Origin: RZYY01 sp036794825
Lineage (GTDB): Bacteria; Bacteroidota; Bacteroidia; Bacteroidales; 4484-276
Direction: 5' to 3'
Assembly (NCBI GenBank): GCA_036794825.1
Contig: DAIRGA010000015.1
Span: forward strand, 57,572 to 121,571
Length of the DNA: 64,000 nucleotides
Shown: positions 61,319 through 64,000 of the stretch, in pieces
Layout of the letters: each line of letters starts with the position of its first letter
Numbering within the stretch: the stretch's first letter is position 1
Translations under genes and position numbers: made by a program
Notes under the pieces: model-generated
Seen by the model: the letters and a program-made list of their open reading frames with translations, nothing else
The model's database searches: none
What the model was told of the DNA's origin: nothing

Positions 61319-63832
61319 ATGCGATTTACTTTATGTCTTTTATTTTACACATGCTTGTTTGTCAGCTCTCAGACCACCTTTGAAAAACATTTTGGGTCGC
61401 CTCCTTACCATGAGTATTGTTCAAGCATGTTACCGATTGACGATGGAGGTTTCTATTTGGGATGTATTAGCGTCGTTGACCCGGAAAAAGGTGCTGACAT
61501 TTGGCTGATTCGTTTTGGCCAGTCTGGTGATACACTTTGGAGCAGAAAGATAGGGAGTGCAAACAATGAAAACCTTACTGATATGATATACTCCGATGGC
61601 TCTTTAATGTTTACTGGAAGAGTTACAGTGGCCAATTCTCAAAAAGGGGATTTGTTTTGTGTAATGACTGATTTAATCGGAAATGTTCTCTGGTATAAAA
61701 CATATCCATCCATTCGGGATAGTAGAGGTTTCCAAATAGTGCAGGCAGCTGAAGGATTCTTCGTTGCTGGCACAATCGAGGATAATAGCAACAACGGAAC
61801 ATACAATATCGTTGTAATGAAAGTTAGTGGTGATGGGACGATGCAATGGAATTATGAGATTAATGCCGGAGAGAACATTTCTTTCATCAATTTTGAAGCA
61901 TTGAATGATGGAACCTATTTTTTAACGGCGACTACCACCAATGTTTCATTTCCTTCATATTTGTATCATCTTGACAGCAACTGCAATACTATTTGGCAGG
62001 GAACTCTTGCAAATGGTTTGAGAGTTACAAAAGTAAGTCAAATCATAAATAATCAGATAATTATGGGCGGTTACACCTATACTAACGGAGATTTTACCCC
62101 AGCCGTAAATTGCATTGACTTCAGTGGCAATACAATCTGGAGTATTGATTTTCCGGCAACAACTACCAGCTACTCCTCAATAGACGCAATAATTTCAGGG
62201 TCAGGTGATACCTTCTCAATGGTTGTATTTTTAGATATGATAAATTCCATTCAAACCTACCTTTGGGTTGTATCCAAGGATGGTCTTGGAAGTACACATA
62301 TGCTACTTAATAATATTGGTGAAAACAGTTTTTTTCTCACCGGTATTGAGTTGCCTGATGAGAGGATCTGGTTAGCTGGTCAAACCTATGAAATATCTGG
62401 ATCTGCCGATGTAATTCTTAAAGAAACAGACAAACAAATATCATTTCAAAACACAAAAGTTTTTGGCATCTCTGATGAGCCTGGATATGAAGGAGGTTAT
62501 AAGGTTTTTCACACTTCTGAGGGTGACTATCTCATTGCCGGATATAAATATGTTTACGATGGTGAATATGGCAACAGACAGAATAGCTGGGTTCTTAAAG
62601 TCAACCCATTTGGACAATTAATCTGGGATAAATTATTATCAACTTCCGGTCAGTCTCAATCATGGGATATTGTGGAGTCAAATTCCGGAGATTATTTAAT
62701 CTTTTCTACTGGAAATGATAGTGTTGGTGGGTTTGTAAGAATCGATAAGGTAAATAAATCCGGAGAGGATCTATGGCATTCAGTCATGCGTGTTGAACCA
62801 TTAAATGTCTTTGGAAGCTTAGTAGAATTGGAGGATGGTAAAATTATCATTGGTACAACCTTAACCAACCCATCAAATTTTTCATTGAATCCTGCAATGA
62901 TCGTAACTAGTTCGTTAGGAGACTCTTTAGATACACATTTTTTCGATTTCAGCAATGCAATCTGTTACAACCTGATAAAGGCTAACGACAATGGGTTTTT
63001 GCTGTCAGGGAGTATGCCCATTCCGGGCAAGTCATCAGATGTTTTGGTAATAAAGGTTGATGAGAATTTTGGTTTAACATGGTATCGTAACTATGGAACC
63101 ACGGCTTCTGAACGCTCAACCAGCCTGATCCAAACTGCTGATGGAGTGATTTATTCCTATGGTCTGGTGTATTCGTATGGAAGCGAGAAGTCGATGATTC
63201 TTAAACTGAATTCCAGTGGGGACTCTATTGGTTCAGGTTATGTTGGTGATCCTGAAAATTACAGCTTGAGAGGGTATAGGATTATTGAGACATCAGACAA
63301 TGAATTGGTGGTGGTATCTTTGAAAAATTACCAGCCACAAAACATGAATAATCGGCTGGGATGCATTTCGAAATTTGATAAACAATTGAACCTGTTGTGG
63401 GAGAGAGATTTTGGACATTCTTTAGCATTAATACCTTACGATATAAAAGCCACAACAGATGGTGGTTTAATCATTTGTGGAATTGGAAGTTACTCGTTTT
63501 TTGGCAGCGAGGTGTTCCTTTTAAAAACCGACAAATATGGCTTTACTAACGCACAACCACTGATAAAGTTGCAATCTGATAATGCCTTACTGATGTATCC
63601 TAATCCTTCTGGCGGGTCTGTTTTTGTTGAATCAATATTCGGCGATGGAGAAAAAGTTTGCGTAGAGATCGTTGATATGGCTGGAAATGTTAGGATGCGT
63701 TCTGATTTTTTCATTGAAGAGCCAACCCGAAACTTGTTGGTTAACCTTGAAAGTATGCCTGACGGAGTTTACATCTTAACTCTAAAATCTGAAAGCAGGA
63801 GATATTCTTCAAAGCTCATTATAAGAAAATAG
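61319..63832 (+). CDS. Large secreted protein with repeat domains and T9SS tail
   Basis: The 837-residue protein has a signal peptide (to VSSQ, about residue 18), about a dozen repeats of a 40- to 60-residue unit of the kind DGGFYLGC...IWLIRFGQSGDTLWSR or DGGLIICG...EVFLLKTD, suggesting a beta-propeller, and a type IX C-terminal domain (LMYPNPSGGSVFVES, PDGVYILTLKSESRRYSSKLI). It is probably a surface adhesin or enzyme partner. It lies just before repeat copy 3. Confidence 0.8.
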   Translation: MRFTLCLLFYTCLFVSSQTTFEKHFGSPPYHEYCSSMLPIDDGGFYLGCISVVDPEKGADIWLIRFGQSGDTLWSRKIGSANNENLTDMIYSDGSLMFTGRVTVANSQKGDLFCVMTDLIGNVLWYKTYPSIRDSRGFQIVQAAEGFFVAGTIEDNSNNGTYNIVVMKVSGDGTMQWNYEINAGENISFINFEALNDGTYFLTATTTNVSFPSYLYHLDSNCNTIWQGTLANGLRVTKVSQIINNQIIMGGYTYTNGDFTPAVNCIDFSGNTIWSIDFPATTTSYSSIDAIISGSGDTFSMVVFLDMINSIQTYLWVVSKDGLGSTHMLLNNIGENSFFLTGIELPDERIWLAGQTYEISGSADVILKETDKQISFQNTKVFGISDEPGYEGGYKVFHTSEGDYLIAGYKYVYDGEYGNRQNSWVLKVNPFGQLIWDKLLSTSGQSQSWDIVESNSGDYLIFSTGNDSVGGFVRIDKVNKSGEDLWHSVMRVEPLNVFGSLVELEDGKIIIGTTLTNPSNFSLNPAMIVTSSLGDSLDTHFFDFSNAICYNLIKANDNGFLLSGSMPIPGKSSDVLVIKVDENFGLTWYRNYGTTASERSTSLIQTADGVIYSYGLVYSYGSEKSMILKLNSSGDSIGSGYVGDPENYSLRGYRIIETSDNELVVVSLKNYQPQNMNNRLGCISKFDKQLNLLWERDFGHSLALIPYDIKATTDGGLIICGIGSYSFFGSEVFLLKTDKYGFTNAQPLIKLQSDNALLMYPNPSGGSVFVESIFGDGEKVCVEIVDMAGNVRMRSDFFIEEPTRNLLVNLESMPDGVYILTLKSESRRYSSKLIIRK

Positions 63833-63938
63833 ATAGCAGTTTAATCAGGTTATTGGGTCATTGTTTATTTGGAGAGGGCTTTAGGGATTTTTTTGAATTT
63901 GAAACCTTTCAAACCCAACCACGAAAACCTGAATCTTG

Positions 63939-64000
63939 TTACTTCCCGCTCGGCTCCACGTGAATCGTCGCTTCGATGGAGAGTGTTTCTCTCAGACTTT
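63939..64000 (-). CDS. CDF cation-efflux transporter, C-terminus (extends past the window)
   Basis: The minus strand encodes the same C-terminal end as the fragment at 51561, ending SIEATIHVEPSGK and a stop at 63939-63941. The remainder of the gene would lie to the right of the window. If intact it is the original CDF gene whose 3' end was duplicated. The visible 20 residues do not prove that the gene is complete. Confidence 0.7.
   Translation of the reverse strand, partial: SLRETLSIEATIHVEPSGK
63950..64000. repeat. Direct repeat, copy 3 (CDF 3' end, cut by window edge)
   Basis: Identical to the first 51 bp of copy 2. The repeat probably continues beyond the window. Confidence 0.9.

Noticed and set aside
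50849..64000. Integrase, transposase or IS inside the putative island
   Set aside because: I read the genes across 50.8-64.0 kb and found none; the island idea rests on the direct repeats only.

Overview
The window reads as a chromosomal segment of a Bacteroidota bacterium, most likely Bacteroidales-like. The signs are a long NusB, a DUF3276 PUR-type protein, DUF1573 and YbbR-type proteins, a fused CcoNO oxidase, secreted proteins with type IX secretion (T9SS) C-terminal tails, a FISUMP-domain surface protein, little Shine-Dalgarno sequence, and repeated TAnnTTTG -7 promoter boxes in front of genes. The order and genus cannot be fixed from sequence reading alone.

Positions 1-50000 are mostly core genome. 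In order they hold: partitioning genes parA and parB (parB runs off the left edge), a PUR-type protein, nusB, rlmD and aroK; a trans-envelope operon with a LolA-like protein, two FtsX-type permeases, an ATPase and an outer-membrane barrel; a tRNA-Val with its terminator; flavodoxin, an HtrA-like protease, a probable PPi-dependent phosphofructokinase, a MerR regulator and an M23 peptidase; alaS; rpsP, rimM and trmN6; a SDR/DUF2867 protein; a DUF1573, yajC, ybbR and coaE block; a cysteine-synthase-like enzyme; galK and ppk2; and a complete cbb3 oxidase set (ccoI, ccoS, ccoNO, ccoQ, ccoP, ccoG, ccoH and a TauE/SafE-family membrane protein). A 4.1-kb gene for a modular surface protein sits between ccoI and ccoS. 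galM and a second surface protein follow; the latter shares a domain with the 4.1-kb one.

From about 50.7 kb to the right edge the character changes. The DNA is visibly more A+T-rich, and the segment is punctuated by three near-identical copies of the 3' end of a cation diffusion facilitator (CDF) gene at 50761, 51575 and 63950, each keeping its own stop codon. A VapBC toxin-antitoxin pair lies between copies 1 and 2. About 12.3 kb of accessory genes lies between copies 2 and 3. This looks like a genomic island or repeated insertion at the 3' end of a CDF gene, although no integrase is visible in the window.

The most notable locus is at 51.9-57.3 kb. It holds an exported, membrane-anchored TPR-CHAT protease with its His/Cys dyad, a convergent operon for a divergent sigma-factor-like protein and a membrane anti-sigma-like protein (cytoplasmic zinc-finger motif, one membrane helix, periplasmic TPR domain), and a divergent PAS-LuxR regulator. 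The predicted topology puts the CHAT domain and the anti-sigma TPR domain in the same compartment. This suggests a proteolytic switch that frees the sigma factor, loosely analogous to the TPR-CHAT/sigma arrangement of type III-E CRISPR systems but with no CRISPR component here. Downstream genes encode lipoproteins and T9SS cargo that could be outputs of this circuit.
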